A DNA stretch of 64,000 nucleotides from Mycolicibacterium hippocampi (GCF_010723735.1 NZ_BLLB01000002.1:1488001-1552000), one strand, 5' to 3'; counted from the first letter of the stretch, positions 26,432-36,743 are shown. Translations and numbers: made by a program. The notes: generated from the sequence alone by a model not told the origin.

Positions 26432-26458
26432 GCCGGATGCGGAGGTGCCGCGTCCGGC
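26432..26458 (+). promoter_or_regulatory. Hairpin in the expression platform of the guanidine-I switch
   Basis: GCCGGATGCGG (26432-26442) pairs with CCGCGTCCGGC (26448-26458) across a five-base loop, an 11-pair stem with one G-U. It lies between aptamer and ribosome-binding site. The 13-base string CGGGAGGCTCCAC occurs both in the aptamer 3' end (26418-26430) and over the ribosome-binding site (26466-26478), so the two copies may compete for one partner. Confidence 0.6.
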
Positions 26459-26479
26459 GACATATCGGGAGGCTCCACC

Positions 26480-28021
26480 ATGATTCTTCTCGGCGTCGGA
26501 TTCAGCATCGTCGTTGTCACCCTGATCGGCCTCGCGGTCGCGCGCCGCGTCGGCGGCGACAGCACCAACTTCCTGGTCGGTGGTCGCAACCTGGCCCTGC
26601 CGCTGGTCGGTGCCGCCCTGATGGGGCAGGCCGTCGACACCAACGCGACCCTCGGCAACACCGACCTGTCGTCGCAGTTCGGCTTCTGGGCGGGTGCGGC
26701 CCTGCCGCTGGGCCTGGGGCTGTGCCTGCTGCTCACCGGCATCTTCTTCGCCAAGCCGATGAACCGGATGGGCCTGACGACGCTGCCTGACTACTACCGA
26801 CTGCGGTTCGGCAGGCCGGTCGAGGTGGCGTCGTCGGTGCTGATGATCATGGCGTTCGCGATCCTGGTGGCCGGCAACCTGGTGGCGGGCGGTTTCCTGT
26901 TCGAGTACTTCGTCGGTTTCCCGTACTGGCTGGGGGTGGTGCTGATCGCAGGGATCGTGCTGCTCTACACCGGGGCCGGCGGCATGCTCGCCGACGCCTA
27001 CACCGCGATCGTGCAGATGAGCCTGATCCTGGTGGCCGCGGTGGCGACGTTGATCTGGGTGACCGTGACGTACGGCCTGACCGTGCCGGACGGAATGGGC
27101 CCGTTCGACCTCGGGCAACTCAGCGATCCCGCGCAGGGTGCCGCCATCAACTGGGCGACGCTGATCGCACTCGGCATCGGTGACATCGTGGCCATCGACT
27201 TCATGCAGCGGATCTTCTCGGCGCGTTCGCCGGAGATCGCGCGCCGGGCGTGCTTCATCGGTGCGGCCGGCGCGGCCGCCATCGGGATCCCGTTCGCGTT
27301 GGTGGCGCTGGCGTCGACGGCGATCGTGCCCGAAGGCTCCGACGGACCGGTCCTTTTCGTGTTGCTCAACGACTTCGCGCCGATCGGCCTGACGGTGCTG
27401 GTGCTGGCCGGCATCGTCGGCGCGTCGATGAGCACCGCCAACGGCGCCATCCTGGGCACCGCGGCGGTCGCGGTGCGCAACGTCGGCAACGTCAAGCGGA
27501 TTCATGTCGAGGGCAAAGTCGATCCGCTGTTGCGGGCCACCCGGTGGGCGATGATCCCGGTCGCCGCGGTGTCGGTGCTGTTCGCACTCAAGGTGCCGCA
27601 GACCGGGATCCTGCTGACGCTGGCGTTCGATCTGTTGTTGGGCTGTCTGATCGTGCCCTTCGTGCTCGGCCTCTACTGGCGCCGCGGGACGGCAACAGCG
27701 GCGATGGCGGCGATCGTGGTCGGCCTGGTGGTCCGGCTCGGTCTGTTCGCCATGACCCCGACGGTGTACGGGGTGGACAACACGATCTTCTACGTCGACA
27801 ACGGATTCTTCGACGCGACGTTCGACGGTTACCCGACCTTCATCGCGTTCGCGGCGTCGCTGCTGGCGTACGTCGTCGTCGCCCTTCTCACCAAGCCGGC
27901 GACGTTGCGCGGGTTGGACATCCAGGTGGCCGAGGACATCGACGAGGCGCTGGCGGGGGTGGACCAGACCGCCGACGAGTCCGCGGAGCCGGTCGCGGCC
28001 AAGGCCGCCAACTCGCCCTAG
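26480..28021 (+). CDS. Sodium:solute symporter, candidate guanidine transporter
   Basis: 513 residues with about 13 membrane helices and the SSS-family pattern, including 'DYYRLRFGRPVEVASSVLMI' and 'GIVGASMSTANGAILGTAAV', the latter near the sodium site. The C-terminal 40 residues are hydrophilic and acidic. The ATG follows GGGAGG at 7 bases. The guanidine-I riboswitch in its leader and the divergent guanidine-hydrolase-like gene suggest import of guanidine, or of a related compound, as nitrogen source. Family is firm; substrate is inference. A palindromic repeat after its stop probably ends transcription. Confidence 0.88.
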   Translation: MILLGVGFSIVVVTLIGLAVARRVGGDSTNFLVGGRNLALPLVGAALMGQAVDTNATLGNTDLSSQFGFWAGAALPLGLGLCLLLTGIFFAKPMNRMGLTTLPDYYRLRFGRPVEVASSVLMIMAFAILVAGNLVAGGFLFEYFVGFPYWLGVVLIAGIVLLYTGAGGMLADAYTAIVQMSLILVAAVATLIWVTVTYGLTVPDGMGPFDLGQLSDPAQGAAINWATLIALGIGDIVAIDFMQRIFSARSPEIARRACFIGAAGAAAIGIPFALVALASTAIVPEGSDGPVLFVLLNDFAPIGLTVLVLAGIVGASMSTANGAILGTAAVAVRNVGNVKRIHVEGKVDPLLRATRWAMIPVAAVSVLFALKVPQTGILLTLAFDLLLGCLIVPFVLGLYWRRGTATAAMAAIVVGLVVRLGLFAMTPTVYGVDNTIFYVDNGFFDATFDGYPTFIAFAASLLAYVVVALLTKPATLRGLDIQVAEDIDEALAGVDQTADESAEPVAAKAANSP

Positions 28022-28036
28022 TCGATCTCCGTCCAA

Positions 28037-28084
28037 CGTACGGTTTCTGATGGATTCCGCGCGATCTTCGTCAGAAACCGTACG
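28037..28084. repeat. Palindromic repeat, family A, copy 3
   Basis: A 48-base palindrome whose outer 14 bases (CGTACGGTTTCTGA) match perfectly at both ends; the match extends by AA/TT on each side. It lies between the stops of two convergent genes, where it could act as a two-way terminator. Confidence 0.88.
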
Positions 28085-28112
28085 TTCGCCGGTGCGGCGG
28101 GCCGGCGGGCGG

Positions 28113-28910
28113 TCAGTCGACGGGGGCGACGGCCGCCCACGGCACCGTCAACACCCCGTCGCGTAGGCTGCGTCGGGGAGCGGTGACCGGGAAACCTTCG
28201 GCGGCAAGCATTTCCACCATGGCGCGCCAGCGCATCCGCGGCCCGAACACCCCGTGCCCGGCGACGCTGGCCCATGCGCGGTCGGCGGCCTGTAGCAGCG
28301 TGTGGATCGGCTGCCCCGAAACATTGTGGTGGATGAGCACTTTGGGCAGCCGCTCGGCCAGGTCCGAGGGTCGCTCGACGCTGAACGGGTCACACGCCAG
28401 CGTCAGGCTCACCACCGAGACCGCGTCCAGGAGCACCCAGCAGCACCGCCGACCCAGCTCGTCACAGGTGCCGTCGACGATCAGTCCTCCCGGGGCCAAG
28501 CCGGTGCGCATCGCCGCCCACGCGTCGGACACCGCGTTCTCCGGGTACTGGCGCAGCACATTGAACGCGCGCACCAGAACCGGTCGGTGTCCTGCCAATT
28601 CGAAACCGCCGAGCGCGAATTCCACCCCCGGCGCCACCGCGGCGCGGCCGATGCGCACCCGGTCGGGGTCGATCTCGAGGCCGACGACGCGGATGTCGGA
28701 GCGCAGCGACCGCAGCCGGATCGCCAGCTCCAGAGTGGTCACCGGCAGCGCGCCGTAGCCGAGGTCGACGATCAGCGGATCGGTGGCGGCCTGTACGGCG
28801 TGGCGAACCCGGGGTTCGTGGACCAGCCAGCGGTCGCTACGGCGCAGCCGGTTGTGACCGGTGGTGCCCCGCGTGATCGCGCCGAGAGGCGCACCTGCAC
28901 GCTGGGCCAT
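28113..28910 (-). CDS. Class I SAM-dependent methyltransferase-like protein
   Basis: 265 residues. The Rossmann motif I is weak (LIVDLGYGALPVTTLELA), and motif II, 'VVGLEIDPDRVRIGRAA', has the acidic residue that binds the ribose. 'GLAPGGLIVDGTCDELGRRC' corresponds to the post-motif strand. Substrate unknown. It is in tandem with the DUF2505 gene (21 bases apart) and diverges from murB. It may be a methyltransferase or a non-catalytic relative. Confidence 0.75.
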   Translation of the reverse strand: MAQRAGAPLGAITRGTTGHNRLRRSDRWLVHEPRVRHAVQAATDPLIVDLGYGALPVTTLELAIRLRSLRSDIRVVGLEIDPDRVRIGRAAVAPGVEFALGGFELAGHRPVLVRAFNVLRQYPENAVSDAWAAMRTGLAPGGLIVDGTCDELGRRCCWVLLDAVSVVSLTLACDPFSVERPSDLAERLPKVLIHHNVSGQPIHTLLQAADRAWASVAGHGVFGPRMRWRAMVEMLAAEGFPVTAPRRSLRDGVLTVPWAAVAPVD

Positions 28911-28931
28911 GGCGCAGATCTTAGTTCGTGA

Positions 28932-29444
28932 TCAGCCGTTTTCTGTGATCCACACCGTGGTGAAGCGTTGCTCGGCGATCAGCAGGTCGACCAATTGGCT
29001 GCCGATGAAGTTCTCGATCTTGCCGCCCACGAGCGGAACCCGGACCTCGACGGTGGCCGTCAGCGCCATCCGGGCGCCCGGTTGCGAGGTCGCCGGCGCC
29101 AGGACCGCCTCGCCGGTCAGCCCGGCCGGTGCACCGGGAATGGTGCCGGACACGACGGCCGAGGCGCGCCCGTTGAACATCGGCGTCCACAGCTCCTCAC
29201 GCACGAAACACAGATCGCCGCGATGGAACTGCGTCACCACTGCGGGCAACCGGTCCGATCGCAGCGTCTGCGTGGTGCGGATGCGGATCCCGCCGTCGTC
29301 TCCGATCACCAACTCGTCGAGCGTGGCGTGATCGGCGCCGGAGTCGCCCAACCGGACCAGCCAGTACTGCTCGTCGCTGAACGCCCTGTGGACCTGTTCG
29401 ACCGTGCCGCCGTATTCAGCGGCCATGTCGAATGAACGCGGCAT
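28932..29444 (-). CDS. DUF2505 protein (Rv0481c-like)
   Basis: 170 residues of the START/Bet v1-like DUF2505 family. It opens MPRSFDMAAEYGGTVEQVHR, contains 'LWTPMFNGRASAVVSGTIPG', and ends with an amphipathic helix. Such folds bind lipids or hydrophobic ligands. It is divergent from murB with 26 bases between starts, so their promoters overlap. Function unknown. Confidence 0.85.
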   Translation of the reverse strand: MPRSFDMAAEYGGTVEQVHRAFSDEQYWLVRLGDSGADHATLDELVIGDDGGIRIRTTQTLRSDRLPAVVTQFHRGDLCFVREELWTPMFNGRASAVVSGTIPGAPAGLTGEAVLAPATSQPGARMALTATVEVRVPLVGGKIENFIGSQLVDLLIAEQRFTTVWITENG

Positions 29445-29470
29445 GAAAGACCACGCTACCGTTACCGCCC

Positions 29471-30520
29471 GTGGTCTCTTCGTCGATCGACGGTGTGGCG
29501 GTCGCCGAGAACGTCCCGCTGGCGCCGCTGACCACGCTGCGCGTCGGGCCGGTCGCGCGGCGACTGCTCACCTGCACCACCACTGAACAGGTTGTTGCTG
29601 CCCTGCGCGACGTCGGCCCGGATGCGTTGGTGCTGGCCGGCGGATCCAACGTGGTGCTGGCCGACGACCTCGACGGGCTCACCGTGGTCCGGCTGGCGAA
29701 CAGCGGCATCACCGTCGACGGCGACACCGTGCGCGCGGAGGCCGGTGCGGTGTGGGACGACGTCGTCGCCGCCTCGCTGGCGCACGGCTTGAGCGGGCTG
29801 GAATGCCTGTCCGGGATACCGGGGTCGGCGGGGGCCACCCCGGTGCAGAACGTCGGGGCTTACGGCGCAGAGGTGGCCGACACCATCCGCCGGGTCCGGC
29901 TGCTGGACCGGCGCACCGGCGAGGACCGGTGGGTGACCCCCGATGTCCTGCAGTTCGGTTACCGCACAAGCATTCTGAAGAACTCGTCAGATGCGGTGGT
30001 GCTGGAGGTGGAGTTCGCGCTGGAAGCCGCAGACCGCAGCGGCCCGGTGCGCTACGGCGAGCTCGCCGCGGCGCTCGGTGTCGGGCAGGGCGACCGCGCG
30101 GACCCGGCGCAGGTGCGTGCAGCGGTGTTGTCGCTGCGGGCCGGCAAGGGCATGGTGCTCGACGAGGACGACCACGACACCTGGAGCGTCGGCTCGTTCT
30201 TCACCAACCCGGTGGTGACGCGCGCGGAGTTCGACCGCCTCGCCGGTGCGGTCGACGGACCTGTTCCGCACTATCCCGCTGCCGACGGGGTGAAACTGGC
30301 CGCTGGCTGGCTCGTCGAACGGGCCGGCTTCGGCAAAGGATTTCCGGATGCGCAGGCACCCGCGCGGTTGTCCACCAAGCACGCGCTGGCGCTCACCAAC
30401 CGCGGCCACGCGAGCAGCGACGACGTCATCGCGCTCGCCAGGACGATCCGCGACGGGGTCGCCGCGGCATTCGGGATCGAACTCACACCCGAGCCTGTGC
30501 TGATCGGGTGCGATTTCTAG
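29471..30520 (+). CDS. murB: UDP-N-acetylenolpyruvoylglucosamine reductase
   Basis: 349 residues. The FAD-binding loop is [12 protein letters not shown], with '[20 protein letters not shown]' as the second FAD segment; the catalytic Ser is in SVGSFFTNP and the C-terminal Glu in LTPEPVLIG. The enzyme makes UDP-MurNAc in peptidoglycan synthesis. GTG start. The L,D-transpeptidase gene follows after 15 bases, a cell-wall pair also found in M. tuberculosis (Rv0482-Rv0483). Confidence 0.96.
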   Translation: MVSSSIDGVAVAENVPLAPLTTLRVGPVARRLLTCTTTEQVVAALRDVGPDALVLAGGSNVVLADDLDGLTVVRLANSGITVDGDTVRAEAGAVWDDVVAASLAHGLSGLECLSGIPGSAGATPVQNVGAYGAEVADTIRRVRLLDRRTGEDRWVTPDVLQFGYRTSILKNSSDAVVLEVEFALEAADRSGPVRYGELAAALGVGQGDRADPAQVRAAVLSLRAGKGMVLDEDDHDTWSVGSFFTNPVVTRAEFDRLAGAVDGPVPHYPAADGVKLAAGWLVERAGFGKGFPDAQAPARLSTKHALALTNRGHASSDDVIALARTIRDGVAAAFGIELTPEPVLIGCDF

Positions 30521-30535
30521 GTACCCTCGGTTCAC

Positions 30536-31828
30536 GTGAGCCCTCGAGACCCGTTGCCGTCGATCACCAGACGGCGTGCCCTGGCCGCCGTCGCGTTCGG
30601 CCTCGCCGCACCGGGTGCGCTCGCCGCTTGCATGAACCAGCGTGACCAGTCCTCCGGCGCGGCTGCGGAGACCCCCGCCGCGCCATCGCTGACCTTCGAG
30701 CCCGCCGACGCCGCGGTCGACGTCGGGCCCACCTCACGCGTCGCAGTCGACGTCACCGACGGCTGGTTCCAGAAGGTCAGCCTGACCAACCCCGACGGCA
30801 AGGTCGTCGCCGGCACGCTGAACCGGGACCGCACCGCGTTCACCGTCACCGAACCACTGGGCTACGGAGTCGCCTACACCTGGGGCGGCACCGTTGTCGG
30901 CCACGACGGCAAGGCCGTGCCGGTGTCCGGATCGTTCACCACGATCTCCCCGGCCAACCAGGTCAACGGCCGGTTCCAGCTCGCCGACGGCCAGACCGTG
31001 GGTGTGGCGGCGCCGATCATTCTGCAGTTCGACGCCGCGATCGCCGAAGACGACCGGGCCGCGGTGGAGAAGGCACTGTCGGTGACCACCACGCCGGAGG
31101 TCGAGGGCAGCTGGGCCTGGCTGCCCGACGAGGTAGGCGGTTCGCGGGTGCACTGGCGCACCCGCGAGTACTACCCGGCGGGCACCACCGTGCACGTCGA
31201 CGCGAACTTCTACGGGGTGCCGTTCGGCGCAGGCGCGTACGGAGCGGCCGATTCGACGCTGGACTTCACAATCGGACGCTTCCAGCTCGTCAAGGCCGAG
31301 GCGTCGTCGCATCAGATCGAGGTGATCACCGACGAGGGCGTGATCATGACGCTGCCGTGCAGCTACGGCGAAGGTGACCTGGACCGCAACGTCACCCGCA
31401 GCGGCATCCACGTGGTCACGGAGAAGTACGAGGACTTCTACATGACCAACCCGGCGGCCGGCTACGCCAACGTCCGCGAGCGGTTCGCGGTGCGGATCTC
31501 CAACAACGGCGAATTCATCCACGCCAACCCGGCCAGCTCCGGCGCCCAGGGCAACAGCAACGTCACCAACGGCTGCATCAACCTGTCCACCGAAGATGCC
31601 CAGCGCTACTTCAACACCGCGATGTACGGCGACCCTGTCGAGGTCACCGGCACCCGTATCCAGCTGTCCTACGCCGACGGCGACATCTGGGACTGGGCGG
31701 TGCCCTGGGACGAGTGGACCTCGATGTCGGCGTTGTCCGACAGGCAGGCCTCGGGCGGCATCCCCGACAGCGCCCCGGCCACACCGTCGGATGCGCCGCA
31801 GCCGGTCCGCGGCCAACCCGGCGGCTAG
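30536..31828 (+). CDS. lprQ: L,D-transpeptidase lipoprotein (LprQ/LdtE-like)
   Basis: 430 residues from GTG. A lipoprotein signal ends LAACM (Cys near residue 31). Two Ig-like domains (about 45-270) precede a YkuD catalytic domain. The active Cys is in [11 protein letters not shown]; the usual SHGC is TNGC here, with His elsewhere (GEFIHANP). LdtE enzymes form 3-3 cross-links or attach proteins to peptidoglycan. The last 40 residues are Pro/Ala-rich. It follows murB closely. Confidence 0.9.
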   Translation: MSPRDPLPSITRRRALAAVAFGLAAPGALAACMNQRDQSSGAAAETPAAPSLTFEPADAAVDVGPTSRVAVDVTDGWFQKVSLTNPDGKVVAGTLNRDRTAFTVTEPLGYGVAYTWGGTVVGHDGKAVPVSGSFTTISPANQVNGRFQLADGQTVGVAAPIILQFDAAIAEDDRAAVEKALSVTTTPEVEGSWAWLPDEVGGSRVHWRTREYYPAGTTVHVDANFYGVPFGAGAYGAADSTLDFTIGRFQLVKAEASSHQIEVITDEGVIMTLPCSYGEGDLDRNVTRSGIHVVTEKYEDFYMTNPAAGYANVRERFAVRISNNGEFIHANPASSGAQGNSNVTNGCINLSTEDAQRYFNTAMYGDPVEVTGTRIQLSYADGDIWDWAVPWDEWTSMSALSDRQASGGIPDSAPATPSDAPQPVRGQPGG

Positions 31829-31900
31829 AAAAGCCCGTTGAGACTGCGCTGCGGGCGCAGAACGCCGAGCGGACCGCGCCGCTGTCGCAGTGTCAACGAC

Positions 31901-32662
31901 TCAGGCCTGGCGGCGGTGGAAGCGCGACCCGCTGGCCCCGCTGACCTGGTCACGCGGTCGGACCACGATCAGGTCCAGGTCGACGTGGGAGGGCCGGCTG
32001 GCGACGAACCCGATCACGTCGGCGATGTCTTCGGCCACCAGCGGCGTCACGCCCTGGTAGACCTTCTCGGCGCGCTCGGCGTCCCCGCCGAAGCGCCGTA
32101 GCGAAAAGTCGGTCTTGACCATCCCGGGGGCCACCTCGGTGAGGCGGACGGGTTGTCCGAGCAACTCGCTGCGCAACGTGCGGTGCAACACGCCCTGGGC
32201 GTGCTTGGCCGACGTGTAGCCGCCCCCGTTGTCGTAGATCTCGACGGCGGCGATCGAGGTGACCGTGACGATCAACCCGTCGCCGGACTCGATCAGTTTC
32301 GGCAACAGCGCGCGGGTCACGTGCAGCGTGCCCAACACGTTGGATTCCCACATCCAGCGCCAGTGCTCCACGTCGGCGTCGGCCACCGACTCCAGCCCGC
32401 GCGCCCCGCCGGCGTTGTTGACCAGCACGTCCACCCGGTCCAGCCGTCCGGCCATCGCCGCCACAGCGGCGCTGTCGGTGACATCCGCCACAATCGCGGT
32501 GCCGTCGATCTCGGCGGCCAGTGCCACGATCGGGGCCTCCCGGCGCGCCACGCAGATCACATGGAATCCCAGTGCAGCAAGAGTTCTCGCGGTCGCCTCA
32601 CCTATTCCGGCGCTGGCTCCGGTGACCACTGCGACCCGGCGGGCATCTGATGGAGTCGTCAT
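31901..32662 (-). CDS. Short-chain dehydrogenase (Rv0484c-like)
   Basis: 253 residues from ATG 32662 (MTTPSDARRV). Cofactor-binding TGASAGIGEATA is at about 15-26, NNAG at about 87, and the catalytic Ser...Tyr-x-x-x-Lys is in 'GGGYTSAKHAQ'. The C terminus is basic. Substrate unknown. The gene diverges from mshA. The ROK-type gene Rv0485 that I recall between these two in M. tuberculosis is absent. Confidence 0.92.
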   Translation of the reverse strand: MTTPSDARRVAVVTGASAGIGEATARTLAALGFHVICVARREAPIVALAAEIDGTAIVADVTDSAAVAAMAGRLDRVDVLVNNAGGARGLESVADADVEHWRWMWESNVLGTLHVTRALLPKLIESGDGLIVTVTSIAAVEIYDNGGGYTSAKHAQGVLHRTLRSELLGQPVRLTEVAPGMVKTDFSLRRFGGDAERAEKVYQGVTPLVAEDIADVIGFVASRPSHVDLDLIVVRPRDQVSGASGSRFHRRQA

Positions 32663-32739
32663 TTGCTCAAGACTAGGCGGCACCCCTGCGTGCACGCCTG
32701 AGCGGGGATGCGCCGACCTGGCGGTGTAGACATGACGGT

Positions 32740-34077
32740 GTGCGTCCAGCGACCGATCGGCACGGCCTGGCTTCCGGTCTGCCCCAGCCACGCCGGGTGG
32801 CGGTGTTGTCCGTGCACACCTCCCCGCTCGCCCAGCCGGGCACGGGTGACGCCGGTGGCATGAACGTCTACGTCCAGCAGACCGCGCTGGAGCTGGCGCG
32901 TCGCGGCGTCGAGGTGGAGATCTTCACCAGGGCCACCGCGTCCACCGACCCCGCCGTCGTCCGGGTGGCGCCCGGGGTGCTGGTGCGCAATGTGGTGGCG
33001 GGTCCGTTCGAAGGACTGGACAAGAACGACCTGCCCACCCAGTTGTGTGCTTTCACCGCAGGCGTGCTGCGCGCCGAGGCCACCCATGAACCCGGCTACT
33101 ACGACATCGTGCACTCGCACTACTGGCTCTCCGGACAGGTCGGCTGGCTGGCCGCGGACCGCTGGGCGGTGCCGCTGGTGCACACCGCCCACACGCTCGC
33201 CGCGGTCAAGAACGCCGCCCTGGCCGCCGGGGACTCGCCCGAGCCGCCGATGCGCTCCATCGGCGAACAGCAGGTGGTCGACGAGGCCGACCGGCTCATC
33301 GTCAACACCGATCATGAAGCGCAGCAGTTGGTTTCGTTGCATCAGGCCGATCCGGCCCGCATCGACGTGGTGCACCCGGGCGTCGACCTGCAGGTTTTCA
33401 CCCCCGGTGACCGGCGGGCCGCGCGCGCGGAGCTGGGACTGGACGCCCTCGATGCCGACGTCCCGATCGTCGCGTTCGTCGGGCGCATCCAACCGCTCAA
33501 GGCGCCCGACGTGCTGTTGCGCGCGGCCGCGCTGTTGCCCGGCATCCACGTGCTCATCGCCGGCGGGCCGTCCGGCAACGGGATGTCGACGCCCGACGAT
33601 CTGGTTGAGCTGGCCGCCCAGTTGGGTATCACCGACCGCGTGACGTTCCTTCCGCCGCAGTCCCGTGACGATCTCGTCCGCGTCTACCGGGCCGCCGATG
33701 TCGTCGCCGTGCCGAGCTACTCGGAGTCTTTCGGTCTGGTCGCGTTGGAGGCGCAGGCATGTGGCACCCCGGTGGTCGCCGCCGCGGTCGGCGGGCTGCC
33801 GGTGGCAGTCCGCGACGGTGTCAGCGGCGCGCTGGTCGACGGGCACGACCCCGCCGACTGGGCGACGGCGATCGGTGACATCGTCGGCCGCGACCGGGCG
33901 CCGATGCGGGAGGCAGCCCTCGCGCACGCCGCCGCGTTCTCGTGGGGCCACACCGTCGATGCGCTGCTGGGCAGCTACGGGCACGCGATCGGCAACCACC
34001 GGACCGGACAGCAGAGCCAGCCCGCCGGCCGGCGCAGCGGACGCCGGTTCTCGATGCGGCGGGGGGTGCGCGCGTGA
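32740..34077 (+). CDS. mshA: Mycothiol glycosyltransferase MshA
   Basis: 445 residues, GT4 fold. N-terminal '[20 protein letters not shown]' binds the acceptor, and the donor site is '[20 protein letters not shown]' with the EX7E-type Glu. It joins GlcNAc from UDP-GlcNAc to inositol 1-phosphate, the first step of mycothiol synthesis. GTG start. Its stop overlaps the start of the next gene (GTGA). A basic tail ([15 protein letters not shown]) ends the protein. Confidence 0.96.
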   Translation: MRPATDRHGLASGLPQPRRVAVLSVHTSPLAQPGTGDAGGMNVYVQQTALELARRGVEVEIFTRATASTDPAVVRVAPGVLVRNVVAGPFEGLDKNDLPTQLCAFTAGVLRAEATHEPGYYDIVHSHYWLSGQVGWLAADRWAVPLVHTAHTLAAVKNAALAAGDSPEPPMRSIGEQQVVDEADRLIVNTDHEAQQLVSLHQADPARIDVVHPGVDLQVFTPGDRRAARAELGLDALDADVPIVAFVGRIQPLKAPDVLLRAAALLPGIHVLIAGGPSGNGMSTPDDLVELAAQLGITDRVTFLPPQSRDDLVRVYRAADVVAVPSYSESFGLVALEAQACGTPVVAAAVGGLPVAVRDGVSGALVDGHDPADWATAIGDIVGRDRAPMREAALAHAAAFSWGHTVDALLGSYGHAIGNHRTGQQSQPAGRRSGRRFSMRRGVRA

Positions 34078-34595
34078 GCGGCAGCAGCGGCGATGTGCAG
34101 GACCTGATCGAGCGCAGCCTCGAAGAACACGAGCTGACCTACACCCACCACAAGGGTGCACGCGGAGGTCTGCCCGGCCTGGTCGTCGAGCTCCCCGGGG
34201 AGCGCAGGCTCAAGACCAACACCATCCTGACCATCGGCGAGCATTCGGTGCGAGTCGAGGCGTTCGTCTGCCGCAAGCCCGACGAGAACCACGAGGGTGT
34301 CTACAAGTTTCTGCTCAAGCGCAACCGCAGGCTCTACGGCGTCGCCTACACGCTGGACAACACCGGAGACATCTACCTCGTCGGCCGGATGGCGCTGGCG
34401 GCCGTCACCGACGACGAGATCGACCGGGTGCTCGGGCAGGTGCTCGAGGCGGTCGACTCGGACTTCAACACGTTGCTGGAGTTGGGGTTTCGCACTTCCA
34501 TCCAGAAGGAGTGGGAGTGGCGGGTGTCACGCGGCGAGTCGCTGAACAATCTGCGCGCCTTTGAACATCTCATCGACGATGAGGGCGACGACTGA
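34074..34595 (+). CDS. YbjN-domain protein (Rv0487-like)
   Basis: 173 residues from GTG 34074, overlapping the mshA stop. It shows the YbjN/secretion-chaperone-like fold: '[20 protein letters not shown]' and '[20 protein letters not shown]'. In other bacteria YbjN proteins influence stress and motility genes by an unknown mechanism. The coupling to mshA is conserved (Rv0486-Rv0487). Function unknown. Confidence 0.87.
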   Translation: MSGSSGDVQDLIERSLEEHELTYTHHKGARGGLPGLVVELPGERRLKTNTILTIGEHSVRVEAFVCRKPDENHEGVYKFLLKRNRRLYGVAYTLDNTGDIYLVGRMALAAVTDDEIDRVLGQVLEAVDSDFNTLLELGFRTSIQKEWEWRVSRGESLNNLRAFEHLIDDEGDD

Positions 34596-34632
34596 TCTCC
34601 GCCGCCACCACGATCGTGAGAGGATCGAGAGC

Positions 34633-35382
34633 ATGGCAGACAACGCGACGCTGATCCTGCTGCGCCACGGTGAGAGCGAGTGGAACGCGCTGAACCAGTT
34701 CACCGGGTGGGTGGACGTCGACCTGACCGAGAAGGGGATGGCCGAGGCGGTCCGCGCCGGGCAGCTCCTCGCCGAACAGGACCGCCAACCCGACGTGCTG
34801 TACACCTCGCTGCTCAGGCGTGCGATCACCACCGCCAACGTGGCGCTGGACAAGGCCGATCGGCACTGGATCCCGGTGCACCGGGACTGGCGGCTCAACG
34901 AGCGTCACTACGGTGCGCTGCAGGGCCTGAACAAGGCCGAGACCAAAGCCAAGTACGGCGACGAGCAGTTCATGGCCTGGCGGCGCAGCTACGACACCCC
35001 GCCGCCGGCGATCGAGCCGGGCAGCGAGTTCAGCCAGGACAGCGACCCGCGCTACGCGGCGATCTCGGGTGGCCCGCTCACCGAATGCCTCAAAGACGTC
35101 GTCGAACGGTTCGTGCCGTACTACACCGAGGTGATCGTCCCCGACCTGCAGGCAGGCAAGACCGTGCTGATCGCCGCGCACGGCAATTCACTTCGTGCCC
35201 TGGTCAAGTACCTGGACGGGATGTCCGACGACGACGTCGTGGGCCTGAACATCCCCACCGGGATCCCGCTGCGCTACGACCTGGACGGCGATCTCAGGCC
35301 GACCACGCCCGGCGGGCTGTACCTGGATCCTGACGCCGCGGCGGCCGGTGCGGCGGCGGTCGCCGCCCAGGGTGCCAAGTAG
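34633..35382 (+). CDS. gpmA: 2,3-bisphosphoglycerate-dependent phosphoglycerate mutase
   Basis: 249 residues. The phospho-His is His12 in [10 protein letters not shown]; the second His is in [23 protein letters not shown] is the dPGM signature. It interconverts 3- and 2-phosphoglycerate in glycolysis. ATG 34633 is chosen because homology starts there. The C-terminal Ala-rich tail is ordinary for mycobacteria. Confidence 0.97.
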   Translation: MADNATLILLRHGESEWNALNQFTGWVDVDLTEKGMAEAVRAGQLLAEQDRQPDVLYTSLLRRAITTANVALDKADRHWIPVHRDWRLNERHYGALQGLNKAETKAKYGDEQFMAWRRSYDTPPPAIEPGSEFSQDSDPRYAAISGGPLTECLKDVVERFVPYYTEVIVPDLQAGKTVLIAAHGNSLRALVKYLDGMSDDDVVGLNIPTGIPLRYDLDGDLRPTTPGGLYLDPDAAAAGAAAVAAQGAK

Positions 35383-35410
35383 CCGGCCGACCGGCCACGC
35401 GTTCTCACCC

Positions 35411-35428
35411 GGCGAACAGAAGGTGAAC
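35411..35428 (+). promoter_or_regulatory. Candidate RegX3/Pho box upstream of senX3
   Basis: GGCGAAC (35411-35417) and GGTGAAC (35422-35428) are direct 7-base repeats separated by 4 bases, the geometry of PhoB-type boxes. A third related half-site, GTTCACC, occurs near 35505. RegX3 autoregulation of senX3-regX3 is known in mycobacteria. Confidence 0.55.
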
Positions 35429-35531
35429 AACGAGGGACGCACACCCGAACTTCGGTGTTTGAGTCTGTGACTTGTCCCGAATTGGCCGCACGCTGCTGGG
35501 ATGATGTTCACCGAATGCGTACGCTTTTCGC

Positions 35532-36743
35532 GTGAGCGTCGTATCGGCGCTGCTTCTCGCAGCGATCGTGGCACTGCTCGCATTGTCGATCGGTGTGGTG
35601 ATCGGGATGGGAGTGGTTACCCGCCGCCGCGAACGTCGGCAACGGCGCATCGCGGAACAGGCGGGCATCACCGTCCTGCAGATGCTCGAGCACGTGGTGG
35701 CGCAGGCTCCGGTGGGTCTCGTGGTCGTCGACACCTACCGTGACGTCGTCTACACCAACGAACGCGCCCGCGAGCTCGGCCTGGTGCGCGATCGGATGCT
35801 CGACGACCGCGCCTGGCTGGCCGCACAGCGCACGCTGACCACCGGCGAGGACGGAGAGGTCGACCTGTCACCGCGCAAACGCAGCCGGCCGGGACGCTCA
35901 GGGCTCTCGGTGCGTGGCCATGTGCGGTTGCTCACCGAGGACGATCGCCGCTTCGCGGTGATCTACGTCGACGACCAGTCCGAGCACGCCCGGATGGAAG
36001 CGACGCGCCGGGATTTCGTGGCCAACGTCAGCCACGAGCTCAAGACGCCGGTCGGCGCGATGGGCGTGCTGGCGGAAGCCATCCTGGCCTCCGGCGACGA
36101 CGGCGAGACGGTCCGGCACTTCGCCGCCAAGATGGTCACCGAGTCCAACCGGTTGGCGGACATGGTGGGCGAGTTGATCGAGCTGTCCCGGTTGCAGGGC
36201 GCCGAACGTTTGCCCGACCTGGAGGCCGTCGACGTGGACACTGTGGTCTCCGAGGCGCTTTCGCGTCACAAGGTCTCCGCCGACAACGCCGACATCACGA
36301 TCACCACCGATCCGCCGACGGGTTTTCGGGTGCTCGGCGACCAGACCCTGCTGGTGACGGCGATCGCGAACCTGGTCTCCAACGCGATTGCATACTCGCC
36401 CAATGGATCCTCGGTGTCGGTCAGCCGGCGCCGGCGTGGCGACAACATCGAGATCGCGGTCACCGACCGCGGCATCGGCATCGCCCGCGCCGACCAGGAG
36501 CGGGTGTTCGAGCGATTCTTCCGCGTCGACAAGGCGCGGTCCCGGGCCACCGGCGGCACGGGGCTGGGGCTGGCCATCGTCAAGCACGTCGCGGCCAACC
36601 ACAACGGCTCCATTCGGCTGTGGAGCCAGCCGGGCACCGGCTCGACGTTCACGTTGTCGATCCCGGCTTACTTCAACGATTCGGACGATGCAGATGATTC
36701 AGATGATCAAGCCTCAGATGACCACGACGAACGAGAGGACTAG
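35532..36743 (+). CDS. senX3: Sensor histidine kinase SenX3
   Basis: 403 residues. Two membrane segments lie in the first 30 residues, followed by a PAS-like region (about 55-150). The HisKA box is [11 protein letters not shown] with His168, and the ATPase boxes are [17 protein letters not shown] and [12 protein letters not shown]. With RegX3 it senses phosphate limitation. The tail is very acidic ([19 protein letters not shown]), encoded by short DNA repeats. regX3 starts 7 bases after its stop, without the MIRU repeat known in M. tuberculosis. Confidence 0.96.
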   Translation: MSVVSALLLAAIVALLALSIGVVIGMGVVTRRRERRQRRIAEQAGITVLQMLEHVVAQAPVGLVVVDTYRDVVYTNERARELGLVRDRMLDDRAWLAAQRTLTTGEDGEVDLSPRKRSRPGRSGLSVRGHVRLLTEDDRRFAVIYVDDQSEHARMEATRRDFVANVSHELKTPVGAMGVLAEAILASGDDGETVRHFAAKMVTESNRLADMVGELIELSRLQGAERLPDLEAVDVDTVVSEALSRHKVSADNADITITTDPPTGFRVLGDQTLLVTAIANLVSNAIAYSPNGSSVSVSRRRRGDNIEIAVTDRGIGIARADQERVFERFFRVDKARSRATGGTGLGLAIVKHVAANHNGSIRLWSQPGTGSTFTLSIPAYFNDSDDADDSDDQASDDHDERED

